A stretch of 64,000 nt of DNA, from contig NZ_JBHOQR010000002.1 of NCBI RefSeq assembly GCF_042408815.1, positions 62,001 to 126,000 of the forward strand. The letters run 5' to 3'. Below, one piece after another: positions 25,975-34,748 of this stretch. Made by a program: the position numbers and the translations under genes. The notes below the pieces were generated by a model, which had not been told where the DNA came from, did no database searches, and saw nothing but the letters and a program-made list of their open reading frames with translations. The DNA comes from Thermoflexus sp042408815 (GTDB lineage: Bacteria; Chloroflexota; Anaerolineae; Thermoflexales; Thermoflexaceae). Numbering within the stretch: the first letter of the stretch is position 1; the number at the start of each line of letters is the position of its first letter.

Positions 25975-26031
25975 GATGGCACCTCCTTCCGATGTGCGTG
26001 TGTCACTACTGGGTGGTGGGGGGAAACGCCC

Positions 26032-27075
26032 TCAGTAAGAGAACGGCCACACGTAGAAGTAATCCTTAATGTCCCGCCAAAGCTTCGCCAGCCCTTCCGG
26101 CCCCAAGATGAGGAAGAAGATGATGATGATGCCGAAGATGCTCTGCTGAACGGCTGGCAACATGGCAGCAAACCCGGGCAGCACGCTTTGCACGGAGCGG
26201 CCCACCGTGTCGATAAGCGCCGGCAGCAGGGTCATAAACGCCGCCCCGAAAAAGGAGCCCCGAATGGAGCCCAGGCCGCCAATGATGATCATGGCCAGGT
26301 AGACGATGCTCGTCTCCAGCGTGAACCGCTCCCAAGAGATGATGGTGCGATAGTGAGCCAGCAGGGCGCCCGAAAGCCCCACAAAGAAGGAGGAGACGGC
26401 AAACGCCAGCAGCTTGTAGTAGTACACGTTGACCCCGATCACCTCGGCCGCGATGTCCTGGTCCCGAATCGCCACAAAGGCCCGACCGACCCGGGAGCGG
26501 AATAGGTTCGCCGTCACCAACGCAGTCAGCCCGGCCAGAGCCACCGCAATCCAGTAGAAGCGGAAGTCGGTGTTCACGCGCAGGCCGAAGAGCCGCGGGG
26601 CCGGGATGACCAGCGCCTCCACGCCACCCGTCAACGACGTCCAGTGCACCACGGTCCACTCCACGATCTCCTGGGCAGCCAAGGTCGCGATGGCCAAGTA
26701 GAGCCCCTTAAGGCGCAAGGAGGGCAAACCGAACACCGTGCCTACCGCGGCCGTCACCAACGCCGCCAGGGGAATGCTGGCCCACCAGGGAACGCCCAGC
26801 CGGACGGTGAGGAGCCCTGCTCCGTAGGCGCCCACGGCCATGAAGGCCCCTTGACCCAGCGAGATCTGGCCGGTGTACCCGACCAGGATGTTCAGGCCAA
26901 TGGCGCCAATGGTGGCCAACGCGATCTGATTGGCTAAGTTCAGCCAATAAGGGCTGGCCACAAAGGGGAAAACCAGGACGAAGGCAAGGAAAAGGGCCAG
27001 CCGGACCTTCTCCAGAGGCTTCCGCCGTAGCGCCATATCCTGCTTGTACGTGGTGAAGAAGACGCCACATTCCAT
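26032..27075 (-). CDS. livM: branched-chain-type ABC permease (LivM)
   Basis: A 347-residue permease with about nine or ten hydrophobic helices. The LivM-type motif GYTGQISLGQGAFMAVGAYG and the conserved GGLGSIRGSFFGA near the C-terminus, which contacts the ATPases, are present. Start ATG 27075 has GGAGGG 4 bases upstream; a second in-frame Met lies 13 codons on. It lies between livH and the binding-protein gene on the minus strand and forms the channel together with LivH. Confidence 0.9.
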   Translation of the reverse strand: MECGVFFTTYKQDMALRRKPLEKVRLALFLAFVLVFPFVASPYWLNLANQIALATIGAIGLNILVGYTGQISLGQGAFMAVGAYGAGLLTVRLGVPWWASIPLAALVTAAVGTVFGLPSLRLKGLYLAIATLAAQEIVEWTVVHWTSLTGGVEALVIPAPRLFGLRVNTDFRFYWIAVALAGLTALVTANLFRSRVGRAFVAIRDQDIAAEVIGVNVYYYKLLAFAVSSFFVGLSGALLAHYRTIISWERFTLETSIVYLAMIIIGGLGSIRGSFFGAAFMTLLPALIDTVGRSVQSVLPGFAAMLPAVQQSIFGIIIIFFLILGPEGLAKLWRDIKDYFYVWPFSY

Positions 27076-27109
27076 GCGACCCTCCTACCCCGCCGTAAGC
27101 CGGGATCCT

Positions 27110-27982
27110 TTACACACGTTCGATGATCTCCTTGCCGAACAGGCCGTACGGCTTCACCATGAGCACAATCATCAGCACGACGAACGGCACCACGAGCTCG
27201 AGGCCCTGACCGATGTAGCCGCCGGTGTACGCCTCAAGGAGGCCAATAAACGCGCCGCCGATCATCGCCCCCGGAATCGAGTCCAGGCCGCCCAGAATGA
27301 CCACGGGGAACACCCGCAGGCCAATGATGCTGATGTTCCCGCTGACGCCCACAATGTTGGCCAGAATGATCCCACCCGCCGCGGCGGTGACCGCGGCGAT
27401 GGCCCACGCGATGGCGAAGAGGCGTTTCACGCTGATGCCCATGCTCAACGCCGCCTGTTGGTCATCCGCGATGGCCCGCATGGCAATCCCCTCACGGGTG
27501 TAGCGGAAGAACAGCGTGAAGATGACGAGCAACACCACGGCCACCGCGATGGCCACCAAGCGATCTGCGCCCACCACCGCGGGACCGAGGTAGACGTCCG
27601 AACGCGGGATAAATTCGGGAAACGCGCGCGGCACGGGGCCCCAAATCGCGTTGACGATGCCCTTGAGGACGCTGGAGAGGCCAATGGTCGCCATGATCAT
27701 GGAGATAATGGGCTCGCCAATCAGAGGGCGTAACACCAGCCGTTCGACCAGGACACCTAGGGCCACCGCCACAAGCAACGTCAACAGGACCCCGGCGGGC
27801 CACGGAACGCCGAACTGGGCGATGAACGCGAACGCGAGGTATGCACCGAAGAGAAGAAATTCCCCTTGGGCGAAGTTGATCACATCACTGGCCTTGTAGA
27901 TGATGACAAACCCGAGCGCCACCAGTGCGTACACCATGCCGTTGGCGAGCCCTGAAACCGTCAATTGGATGAACTTTTCCAC
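27110..27982 (-). CDS. livH: branched-chain-type ABC permease (LivH)
   Basis: A 290-residue permease with about eight helices. The LivH signature YALVALGFVIIYKASDVINF leads into FAQGEFLLFGAYLAF, and the cytoplasmic coupling loop LGGLDSIPGAMIGGAFIGLLE is near the C-terminus. It lies 23 bases downstream of the acyl-CoA ligase gene stop and 34 bases before livM, in one transcript. It pairs with LivM. Confidence 0.9.
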   Translation of the reverse strand: MEKFIQLTVSGLANGMVYALVALGFVIIYKASDVINFAQGEFLLFGAYLAFAFIAQFGVPWPAGVLLTLLVAVALGVLVERLVLRPLIGEPIISMIMATIGLSSVLKGIVNAIWGPVPRAFPEFIPRSDVYLGPAVVGADRLVAIAVAVVLLVIFTLFFRYTREGIAMRAIADDQQAALSMGISVKRLFAIAWAIAAVTAAAGGIILANIVGVSGNISIIGLRVFPVVILGGLDSIPGAMIGGAFIGLLEAYTGGYIGQGLELVVPFVVLMIVLMVKPYGLFGKEIIERV

Positions 27983-28005
27983 GGCTTTCCTCCCTTACAT
28001 CCCCG

Positions 28006-29949
28006 TCATCGAGCAGGCACCTGTGCGCGTTCGGCACGCTGCTCTGCCGGTTCCGTCTCTACCGTCTCAATGCGCAACCACGTTTTGATGGTGGCCGTGC
28101 GGCCATCCTGATACGTGATGGTGGTTTCCACCTGCACCCGGTCGGCGCCGCTGTAGAGGGCCGAGATGAGCTCTGCGTAACGTTCCGCGATGAAGCGGCG
28201 CCGCACCTTGCGGGTGCGCGTGAGCTCCGCGTCGTCCGCGTGGAGCTCTTTGTGCAGCAGCAGGAACCGCCGCACACGGGCGGCAGGGGGCAGGTCCGCG
28301 TTCGCCCGTTGCACGTATTCCCGGATGAGCTGGTACACCTCCGGCTTCTGCGAGAGGTCGGTGTACGTCGTGTAAGGGATCTGATGCTTTTCCGCCCACT
28401 TGCCCACGTTCTCGTAATCGATGTTGATGATGGCCGTCACGAAGGGCCAATCGCCGCCAAAGACCACGGCTTCCCGAATGTAGGGGCTGAACTTGAGCTT
28501 GTTCTCGATGAACTGCGGGCTGAACTTCGTGCCGTCCCGCAGGGTCATGACGTCTTTGGCCCGATCGATCACTATCAGATGGCCGTCCTCGTCGAAGTAC
28601 CCCGCATCGCCCGAGTGAAGCCACCCGTCCTTCAGGGTCTCAGCGGTGGCCTCCGGGTTCTTGTAATAACCCACAAACACCGCCGGGCTGCGGGAGAGGA
28701 TCTCCCCGTTGTCCGCGATGCGCACTTCGGTCTCGGGCAGAGGCAATCCGACCGTCTGGAACTTGATGTCCCCGTCCCGGTGCAGCACGGAAATGCCGGA
28801 GATCTCAGTCTGACCGTAAATTTGCTTTAAGTTGACGCCCAAGGCGTGGAAAAAGCGGAACACGTCGGGGCCGAGCGCGGCGCCGCCCGTGTAGCAGCGG
28901 CGCATTCGCCGCAAGCCCAGCTTGTCCTTGATGGGGGTAAAGATCAGCCAGTCGGCCAGCCGGTACTTCCAGCGCAGGGCGCGTGGGGGTTTTTTCTTAG
29001 CAAAGCGCATGTCCGCCATCTCATACCCCACGCGCATGGCCCACTCGTAGATCTTGCGCTTCAACGGCGTGGTGTCCTCGATTTTGACCTGCACTTCGGA
29101 TACGAGGCTCTCCCAGATGCGGGGTGGCGAGAACATCACCTGCGGCCCGATTTCCCGCAGGTTCTCGCGCACGGTCTCCGGCTCTTCCGGGAAGTTCACG
29201 GTAAACCCCACGACCAGCGCGCTGGAGATGGTCATCATCTGTTCGCCAATCCACGCCAGGGGGAGGAAGGAAAGGTACTCATCCTCGGGATACATGGGGT
29301 CCACCTTCATCAGGTTGCGGGCCATGCTGATGAGGTTGGTGTGGGTCAGCATGGCCAACTTGGGCTTGCCGGTGGTCCCCGAAGTGGTGGAGAAGATGGC
29401 CACCTGGTCCGGCCGCGTCTTTTCCACGTTGCGCATGAAGAGGTCCGGGTGCCCGCGTTCGTAGCGCGCGCCCATCTCCTCCACTTCCGGGAAGTAGAGG
29501 AGGAAGGGTTCGGTATAATTGCGGAGGCCGCGCGGGTCGTAGTAGATGATCTTCTCGACTTTGGGCAGCTGGTCCCAGACTTCCAAGAGCTTGTCCACCT
29601 GTTCTTGATCTTCCGCCACCACAAAGCGGGCGTCGGAGAAGTCGACCAGATACTGCACTTCCGATGCGATGGAGTCCTGATAGATGCCCATGGAGATGCC
29701 CCCCGCGGCCTGGGTGGCCAACTCGGCGATGACCCACTCAGGCCGGTTGTCGCCGATGATGGCCACCTTGTCGCCGGGCTGTAAGCCCAGGCTGATGAGA
29801 CCCAGGGAGAAACGCCGCACCCGCTCAAGGTACTCTTCCCAGGACCAAGTCTGCCAAATGCCGTATTCCTTCTCCCTCAGCGCGGGCTTGTCCTTGAAGC
29901 GCCGGGCATTGGCAACCAGGAGCTGGGGTAGGGTGTCCTCCATCATCAC
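28006..29949 (-). CDS. long-chain-type acyl-CoA synthetase (AMP-forming)
   Basis: A 647-residue adenylate-forming ligase. The P-loop-like motif is STTSGTTGKPKLAMLTH; QIYGQTEISG and GWLHSGDAGYFDEDGHL are the A4-A5 and A7 motifs, and DVMTLRDGTKFSPQFIE the hinge A8 region. Length matches FadD15/ACSL-type enzymes. It makes acyl-AMP and then acyl-CoA. Ligases of this family are often embedded in Liv-type operons in bacteria that use fatty or aromatic acids. It lies 5 bases behind livG and ahead of livH, so uptake and CoA activation are co-expressed. Confidence 0.9.
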   Translation of the reverse strand: MMMEDTLPQLLVANARRFKDKPALREKEYGIWQTWSWEEYLERVRRFSLGLISLGLQPGDKVAIIGDNRPEWVIAELATQAAGGISMGIYQDSIASEVQYLVDFSDARFVVAEDQEQVDKLLEVWDQLPKVEKIIYYDPRGLRNYTEPFLLYFPEVEEMGARYERGHPDLFMRNVEKTRPDQVAIFSTTSGTTGKPKLAMLTHTNLISMARNLMKVDPMYPEDEYLSFLPLAWIGEQMMTISSALVVGFTVNFPEEPETVRENLREIGPQVMFSPPRIWESLVSEVQVKIEDTTPLKRKIYEWAMRVGYEMADMRFAKKKPPRALRWKYRLADWLIFTPIKDKLGLRRMRRCYTGGAALGPDVFRFFHALGVNLKQIYGQTEISGISVLHRDGDIKFQTVGLPLPETEVRIADNGEILSRSPAVFVGYYKNPEATAETLKDGWLHSGDAGYFDEDGHLIVIDRAKDVMTLRDGTKFSPQFIENKLKFSPYIREAVVFGGDWPFVTAIINIDYENVGKWAEKHQIPYTTYTDLSQKPEVYQLIREYVQRANADLPPAARVRRFLLLHKELHADDAELTRTRKVRRRFIAERYAELISALYSGADRVQVETTITYQDGRTATIKTWLRIETVETEPAEQRAERAQVPAR

Positions 29950-29954
29950 GCCTC

Positions 29955-30761
29955 CTACACAAATGCCATCAACGACTTATCGCCCAGGTAGGCCTTGATG
30001 ACCAGCTCGTTCGACCGCACCTCATCCGGCGATCCCTCGGCAATAACCCGGCCGAAGTCCAGGGCGACCACACGATCGGAAATGTCCATCACCACGCCCA
30101 TGTCGTGCTCGATGAGCACGACGGTAATCCCCCGCTCCTCGTTGATGTCCAGGATGAAGCGGGCCATGTCCTCTTTCTCCTCCACGTTCATGCCCGCCAT
30201 GGGTTCGTCCAATAGAAGGATCTCCGGGTCCAAGGCCAGGGCTCGACCCAGCTCCACCCGCTTTTGCAGGCCGTAGGGGAGCGCGCCGACGACCTTGTAG
30301 CGGATGGGCTCGATCTCCAAGAAGTCGATGATCTCCTCCACCCGTTCCCGGTGGGCAATCTCTTCCTTTTGTTGACGCCCCCAATAGAAGGCACAGGTGA
30401 AGACATTGCCGCGCATGTGCACGTGGCGGCCCAGCATCAGATTGTCCAACACGGTCATGCGCCGAAAGAGCTCGATGTTCTGAAACGTACGCGCAATACC
30501 CAGCCGCGCGATTTGATGGGGCCGCATGCGGGTCAACTCATGGCTGCGTCCTTCGCGATCGATAAAGCGAATGGATCCCTTCTGCGGGCGGTACAAGCCG
30601 CTGATGCAGTTCAGCAGGCTCGTTTTGCCAGCTCCGTTCGGGCCGATAATGGCCAGGATCTCCCCCTCGTACACGTCCAAGGAGACGTTGGCCAGCGCGG
30701 TGACCCCGCCGAAGTGCAGTGTGACATCCCGTACCTGCAACCGGCTCTTCAGCCCCTTCAA
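29955..30761 (-). CDS. livG: branched-chain-type ABC transporter ATPase (LivG)
   Basis: A 268-residue ATPase with Walker A GPNGAGKTSLLNCISG, the Q-loop region with IARTFQNIELF, Walker B EILLLDEPMAGMN and H-loop His in LIEHDMG. The signature region reads ALPYGLQKRVELGRAL, so the usual LSGGQ is YGLQK, a common LivG form. It is the first structural gene after the regulator on the minus strand; the 131-base gap before it may hold the promoter, but I could not pick a clear -35/-10 pair. Confidence 0.9.
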   Translation of the reverse strand: MKGLKSRLQVRDVTLHFGGVTALANVSLDVYEGEILAIIGPNGAGKTSLLNCISGLYRPQKGSIRFIDREGRSHELTRMRPHQIARLGIARTFQNIELFRRMTVLDNLMLGRHVHMRGNVFTCAFYWGRQQKEEIAHRERVEEIIDFLEIEPIRYKVVGALPYGLQKRVELGRALALDPEILLLDEPMAGMNVEEKEDMARFILDINEERGITVVLIEHDMGVVMDISDRVVALDFGRVIAEGSPDEVRSNELVIKAYLGDKSLMAFV

Positions 30762-30892
30762 GGACGCCCTCCTTTCCGTGCGTGGCGGTCAACGGAAGGG
30801 ATGGTCTCCTCCTGGTGTGGCAAGGGAGAGGGTACACGAGGAGGCGTTAACAAAGCGTCACCGACTACAGTAACGGCCGCGAGGTGGTGGGC

Positions 30893-33800
30893 TTAGCGAC
30901 TTTTGTGTTCTGAGGCCTCCGTTTCCGCGCGTTGACCTCGCAACCACGAAGGGCCGGCCAGGGGGGCGGTAAGGGCGCTGGGGGCGGGCCGGGGAGGGCG
31001 CCGCGCTTGGCCTTGGGCCGCGCGCAGCTCCTCGAGCATCCCCATCTCCTCGAAGAGGGAAATGGCTCGGAAGTGGCAATCGACCGCCCATGCCATGCGG
31101 GCCGCGCGGTCGTACAGCCGCCGCAGACTGAGGTAGGCGCGGGCCAAATCCGGCCGCGCGCGCACTTGCCGGAGAATGTCCACGCTGCGCACCAACCGTT
31201 CTTCAATCCCCCGCCAGTCGGGATGCGGCAGCGCGCTCAGGATCTCCGCCTCCAACCGGAGGGCAACCGCCATAGCCCAGCGATCACCCGCTTGACCGGC
31301 CAGCTCCATCGCCCGCCGAACCGTTGCCAAGGCGTCGGTGTAAGCGGCATGGTGGAAGTACACGTGGGCCAGGAAGTAATAAGGCAGATGGATCAGCACC
31401 CGGTAGCGCTCCTCGGCTGCCCGCTGCAACACCTCTTGGAGAGCGTTGATCGCCTCTGTCCCGCGGCCCAACATGCCTTGGGCGTACGCGTGCACTGCCT
31501 TGGCCATAAAGTACACCGGCGTAAAGGGCTCACTGGCTACCCGCTCCAGGGCCTGCCGGCTCAGCCGCTCGGCCTGCCCCCACTGGAGGCGCTCCAACCA
31601 CACGAAGCCGTGGTGAAGGTAGGCCAAGGCCTGGTTCATGGGACTGGGCTGCTGCTCGGCCAAGGCCACGGCCCGCTCCGCGGCGGCAAAGGCTTGCGAC
31701 CAGTGGCCCACCCGAGCCCAGGCCACGGCCAGATAGCTCCACACGCTTACCTGAGACGGATCATCAGACGGCACCTCGTCCAAGTGGCGCCGCAGGGCCA
31801 TAATGGCGTCATCGAACGCGGAGAGCACAATCCCGGTGCGGCCCAACATGCGTAAAGCCGCCGCGTGCACCCGCGCCTCCTGGGCAAGTTCTGCCCAGTG
31901 CAACGCGGAACGAGCCTGGTCCTGGGCCGCTCGCGGGTTCCCCTGATGCCAAAACGCCTGCGCCAGCCGGAAGAACACCCGGGCCAGTCGAGCCGGGTCT
32001 CCCAGCCGTTCCGCGAGTTCGCGGGTTTCTTCGAGGATCGCCACCGCCTCGTCCACGAGGCCGCTCAGGGTGTATGCGTGGGCCAACTGCAAGTTCACGT
32101 CCACCCGCGCGATATCCCGTTCCACAGACTCGTATGGCGTTTGCTGCCAAATGCGCAGCACTTCCAGCGCGCACGCTTTCGCCTCCTCGTATGAGCGGGC
32201 TCGCAACGCCTCGTCCGCAGCGGCCATGAAGAAAGGCAGCGCTTTGTGCGCGCGGTCGCTGGCCGCGTAGTGCTGCGCCACCAACGCCGCGGGCGCTTGA
32301 CCGCTCTGCTCCAACATCTCGGCCAGGCGGCGGTGAAGCCACTGCCGCCGCGCGGTGGACAACTGGTGGTATATCCCTTGCCAAATTAACGTGTGGGAGA
32401 ACGCGTACCCGTTCTCCGTCTCCTCCACCAACCCGCGGTGCAACCACTCGTCCAAAGCGTTGAGAAGCACCGGCTCTTCCACTTCCGCCAACTGTTGCAC
32501 CGTAGCTACGGAAAACGTCCGCCCGACAACCGCGGCCACCTGCAACAACTCCCGCGCGGGCGGCGAGAGCGTGTCCACCCGGGACTCCACGATGGCCCGC
32601 ACCCGCTGGGGCAACGGGATCTCGTGGGGTTTGGGCACATAGTAGAACCACCGCCGCGCGGGCTGGGTCATGATCGTCCGGGCCATTTCGATGACGAACA
32701 ACGGGTTGCCCTCTGTTAGGGTGTACAATCGCTCCAGCACATCCGGGTCCACGTGCGGCCCCAGAACACTTCGGGCCAGCGCGAAGGTGTCCTTCCGCCC
32801 TAACCGGCTCAACGACCGGGCGCGAGCCAACCCGGATCGCAAGAGACGGCGCCGAATTTGGCGAAGGGGTTCGCTCAGTTCTTCCGGGCGGAAGGAGAGG
32901 ACAACGTACAATGGGAGGTGAGGGGTTAACCGCTGGGCCAAGTACGCGAGGGTCTGCCACGTCGGGTGATCCGCCCAGTGCGCGTCGTCGACCCAGAGAA
33001 GGACAGGCCCTTCCTCCACCAGCGCCTGGAACAGCCACCCCAAGCCTTCCATCAACATCCAGTGGTCTGTTGTCACGGCCGTCGTGCCCGAAAGGGGAAC
33101 AGGGGCTTGATCCCACGGGGGCAACAGGTGCGCCACGGCCCATGCCCACCGATCCTTGTAAGCCAGCGTGTCCCACGGCAGGGTGGCCGCGTGCTCTTCC
33201 AAAAGGGCCTTCAGGGTGTGATAAGGGATGATGTGACCGAACTCACCGGCCTCAACCCTCAACACGCGAAACGCGGGGCGCAACTGCGACACCCACTCGC
33301 TGACCAGGCGTGTCTTCCCGATGCCGGCTTCCCCTTCAATGAGGAGAAGCACCCCCCTCGGCTGCGCCTCGGCTACCGCCGCGTGAAGCCAGCGCAAGTC
33401 CTCCTCACGGCCGATCAGGGGCGGCACAACCCATCGGCGCGACGATGCCGGCACGACGTTCGATCCCGCAGGGGGTTCGCTAGGTTCCGAGGCCGGCCGG
33501 CGCTCTTCTTCCACAGCTCCTACGGGACGAGCTTCCCGCGGGGGCGCGGGCTCCCCACGGCGCAGGGCCTGATACAAGCGCTGCGTTTCGGGCAGCGGTT
33601 CCACCCCCAACGCGTCCTGCAACGTATTACGACACCGCTCGTACACGGCCAACGCCTGAGCCCGATCGCCCAGCTGCGCGTACGCCAGCATCAGCTTGTG
33701 GTACATGGACTCCTGGAGGGGGTTCACCTGAAGCGCCCGCTCAGCCCAGTAGGCTACCTCATCCCATCGACGGTCCGCCTCGTATGCGGCAACCAGTTGC

Positions 33801-34291
33801 TCCAATGCCCGCTCATACTGCTGGCGCAACCGTTCGCGTTCCGTGTTGCACCACTCGTCGTACACGGACGGTGCCAAATCTCCCTGGTACAAGTCGACTG
33901 CCCGCCGCAGCGCGGCCAGGCGCACCGCGCCATCTGAAGCCGCCGCACGCTGCAACTGTTCGCGAAACGCGAGGACGTCGACCCAGAGCGATCGCTCGGC
34001 ATCGAACACAATGATGCCCCCATCCGCTACGATAAGGGTTCCCTCAGGATCCAGGGGGCGAAGGTGAAGGCGCAGCCGATGCAAGTACTGGCGCAAGTTA
34101 CGCCGGGCCGCGGGTTCCGACACGTTGGGCCATATCTGAAAGGCCAAGCGGCGCCGATCCAGGGGTTCGCCCTGATGAAGCGCTAAGTACACACAAAGCG
34201 CCTGAAGACGTGGGGAAGGCGCTTCCAGCGGCTCCCCCTGGGCGCTGAGGATCTGCACAGTGCCCAACAGCAGGACTTTTCCGCGATACAC
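30893..34291 (-). CDS. BTAD/SARP-type regulator with AAA ATPase and TPR domains
   Basis: A 1132-residue regulator. Residues 1-100 form an OmpR-like winged helix (LQALCVYLALHQGEPLDRRR). Residues 100-250 form the bacterial transcriptional activation domain (YDEWCNTERERLRQQYERAL and the TPR-like HKLMLAYAQLGDRAQALAVY). Next comes an AAA/STAND ATPase (Walker A IEGEAGIGKTRLVSEW, about residue 320; Walker B-like VLLWVDDAHWADH), and then about 450 residues of TPR-like helices. This is the AfsR/SARP plan, related to MalT-type signal integration. The start is a GTG at 34291 with GAGGGGG upstream. It is transcribed toward the ligase/Liv operon and is the likely activator of it; the inducer is unknown. 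Confidence 0.85.
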   Translation of the reverse strand: MYRGKVLLLGTVQILSAQGEPLEAPSPRLQALCVYLALHQGEPLDRRRLAFQIWPNVSEPAARRNLRQYLHRLRLHLRPLDPEGTLIVADGGIIVFDAERSLWVDVLAFREQLQRAAASDGAVRLAALRRAVDLYQGDLAPSVYDEWCNTERERLRQQYERALEQLVAAYEADRRWDEVAYWAERALQVNPLQESMYHKLMLAYAQLGDRAQALAVYERCRNTLQDALGVEPLPETQRLYQALRRGEPAPPREARPVGAVEEERRPASEPSEPPAGSNVVPASSRRWVVPPLIGREEDLRWLHAAVAEAQPRGVLLLIEGEAGIGKTRLVSEWVSQLRPAFRVLRVEAGEFGHIIPYHTLKALLEEHAATLPWDTLAYKDRWAWAVAHLLPPWDQAPVPLSGTTAVTTDHWMLMEGLGWLFQALVEEGPVLLWVDDAHWADHPTWQTLAYLAQRLTPHLPLYVVLSFRPEELSEPLRQIRRRLLRSGLARARSLSRLGRKDTFALARSVLGPHVDPDVLERLYTLTEGNPLFVIEMARTIMTQPARRWFYYVPKPHEIPLPQRVRAIVESRVDTLSPPARELLQVAAVVGRTFSVATVQQLAEVEEPVLLNALDEWLHRGLVEETENGYAFSHTLIWQGIYHQLSTARRQWLHRRLAEMLEQSGQAPAALVAQHYAASDRAHKALPFFMAAADEALRARSYEEAKACALEVLRIWQQTPYESVERDIARVDVNLQLAHAYTLSGLVDEAVAILEETRELAERLGDPARLARVFFRLAQAFWHQGNPRAAQDQARSALHWAELAQEARVHAAALRMLGRTGIVLSAFDDAIMALRRHLDEVPSDDPSQVSVWSYLAVAWARVGHWSQAFAAAERAVALAEQQPSPMNQALAYLHHGFVWLERLQWGQAERLSRQALERVASEPFTPVYFMAKAVHAYAQGMLGRGTEAINALQEVLQRAAEERYRVLIHLPYYFLAHVYFHHAAYTDALATVRRAMELAGQAGDRWAMAVALRLEAEILSALPHPDWRGIEERLVRSVDILRQVRARPDLARAYLSLRRLYDRAARMAWAVDCHFRAISLFEEMGMLEELRAAQGQARRPPRPAPSALTAPLAGPSWLRGQRAETEASEHKSR

Positions 34292-34503
34292 ACGTCCCCC
34301 TCGACATCCCTGTCGGGTGGGACGATCCGTTCACCACCAGCCAAGGCGACGAGACCGCGACGTGACGAAAGAACCATGACCATTATGGCCAGGAATGCTC
34401 AAAATGACCAGTTCCCCCTTGCCCAACGAGCGTTCAGTAGGTGGTCTTAAGGGTGAGGTGGTAAATAGAGGGGCCATAGGCAAGAGGACAAAGGACGAAA
34501 AAG

Positions 34504-34527
34504 AAGGAGGTATCGCCTATGGCCTAG
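34504..34527 (+). other. consensus Shine-Dalgarno with a Met-Ala-stop mini-ORF
   Basis: AAGGAGGT (34504-34511) is followed 7 bases later by ATG GCC TAG (34519-34527). The ribosome binding site is perfect, yet the frame has only two sense codons. It could be a leader mini-ORF or the surviving 5' end of a lost gene. Confidence 0.4.
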
Positions 34528-34585
34528 AAAGAGGTGACCTGGCCGGAAGACCTGCGGGGTGGGAAGGGCAAGGGATTTGTAAAGC

Positions 34586-34594
34586 TGGTATAAT
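34586..34594 (+). promoter_or_regulatory. extended -10 promoter for the ParB-like gene
   Basis: TGG followed directly by TATAAT (34589-34594) is a perfect -10 hexamer with the TGN extension, and no good -35 lies 17 bases upstream. It leaves a leader of about 145 bases before ATG 34749. Confidence 0.55.
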
Positions 34595-34748
34595 TTTCGG
34601 GAGGGCCAATCTGGCTTCCTATCCGGGAGGTTGGAGTTGAACGGGTCGAATCCTTCCTTCCGTGCTCGCCGGATCCAAAGAGGAAACATCCGCCCTGAGG
34701 TGTTCTGGATTCGGTCGTGCGCTGCATCCCTCGCCGGAGGGGAGGGCC

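Larger units (their letters stand above)
34292..34748. other. 457-base gene-free junction between the SARP and ParB-like genes
   Basis: The gap is divergent. It holds a consensus Shine-Dalgarno followed by a two-codon reading frame (34504-34527), an extended -10 promoter (34586-34594), and short repeats of GGCCATA/GGCCTA type. No convincing longer coding region was seen. It forms the right border of the compositionally and functionally separate 22-34 kb block. Confidence 0.5.

Noticed and set aside
24823..26505. A 560-codon plus-strand open frame opposite the binding-protein and livM genes.
   Set aside because: It is His/Arg/Asp-rich with no recognisable fold, spans two well-supported minus-strand genes, and is explained by GC-rich codon bias leaving the antisense frame open.
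28846..29784. A 312-codon plus-strand frame opposite the acyl-CoA synthetase gene.
   Set aside because: His/Val/Gly-rich antisense shadow with no family motif; the synthetase on the minus strand has all its motifs.
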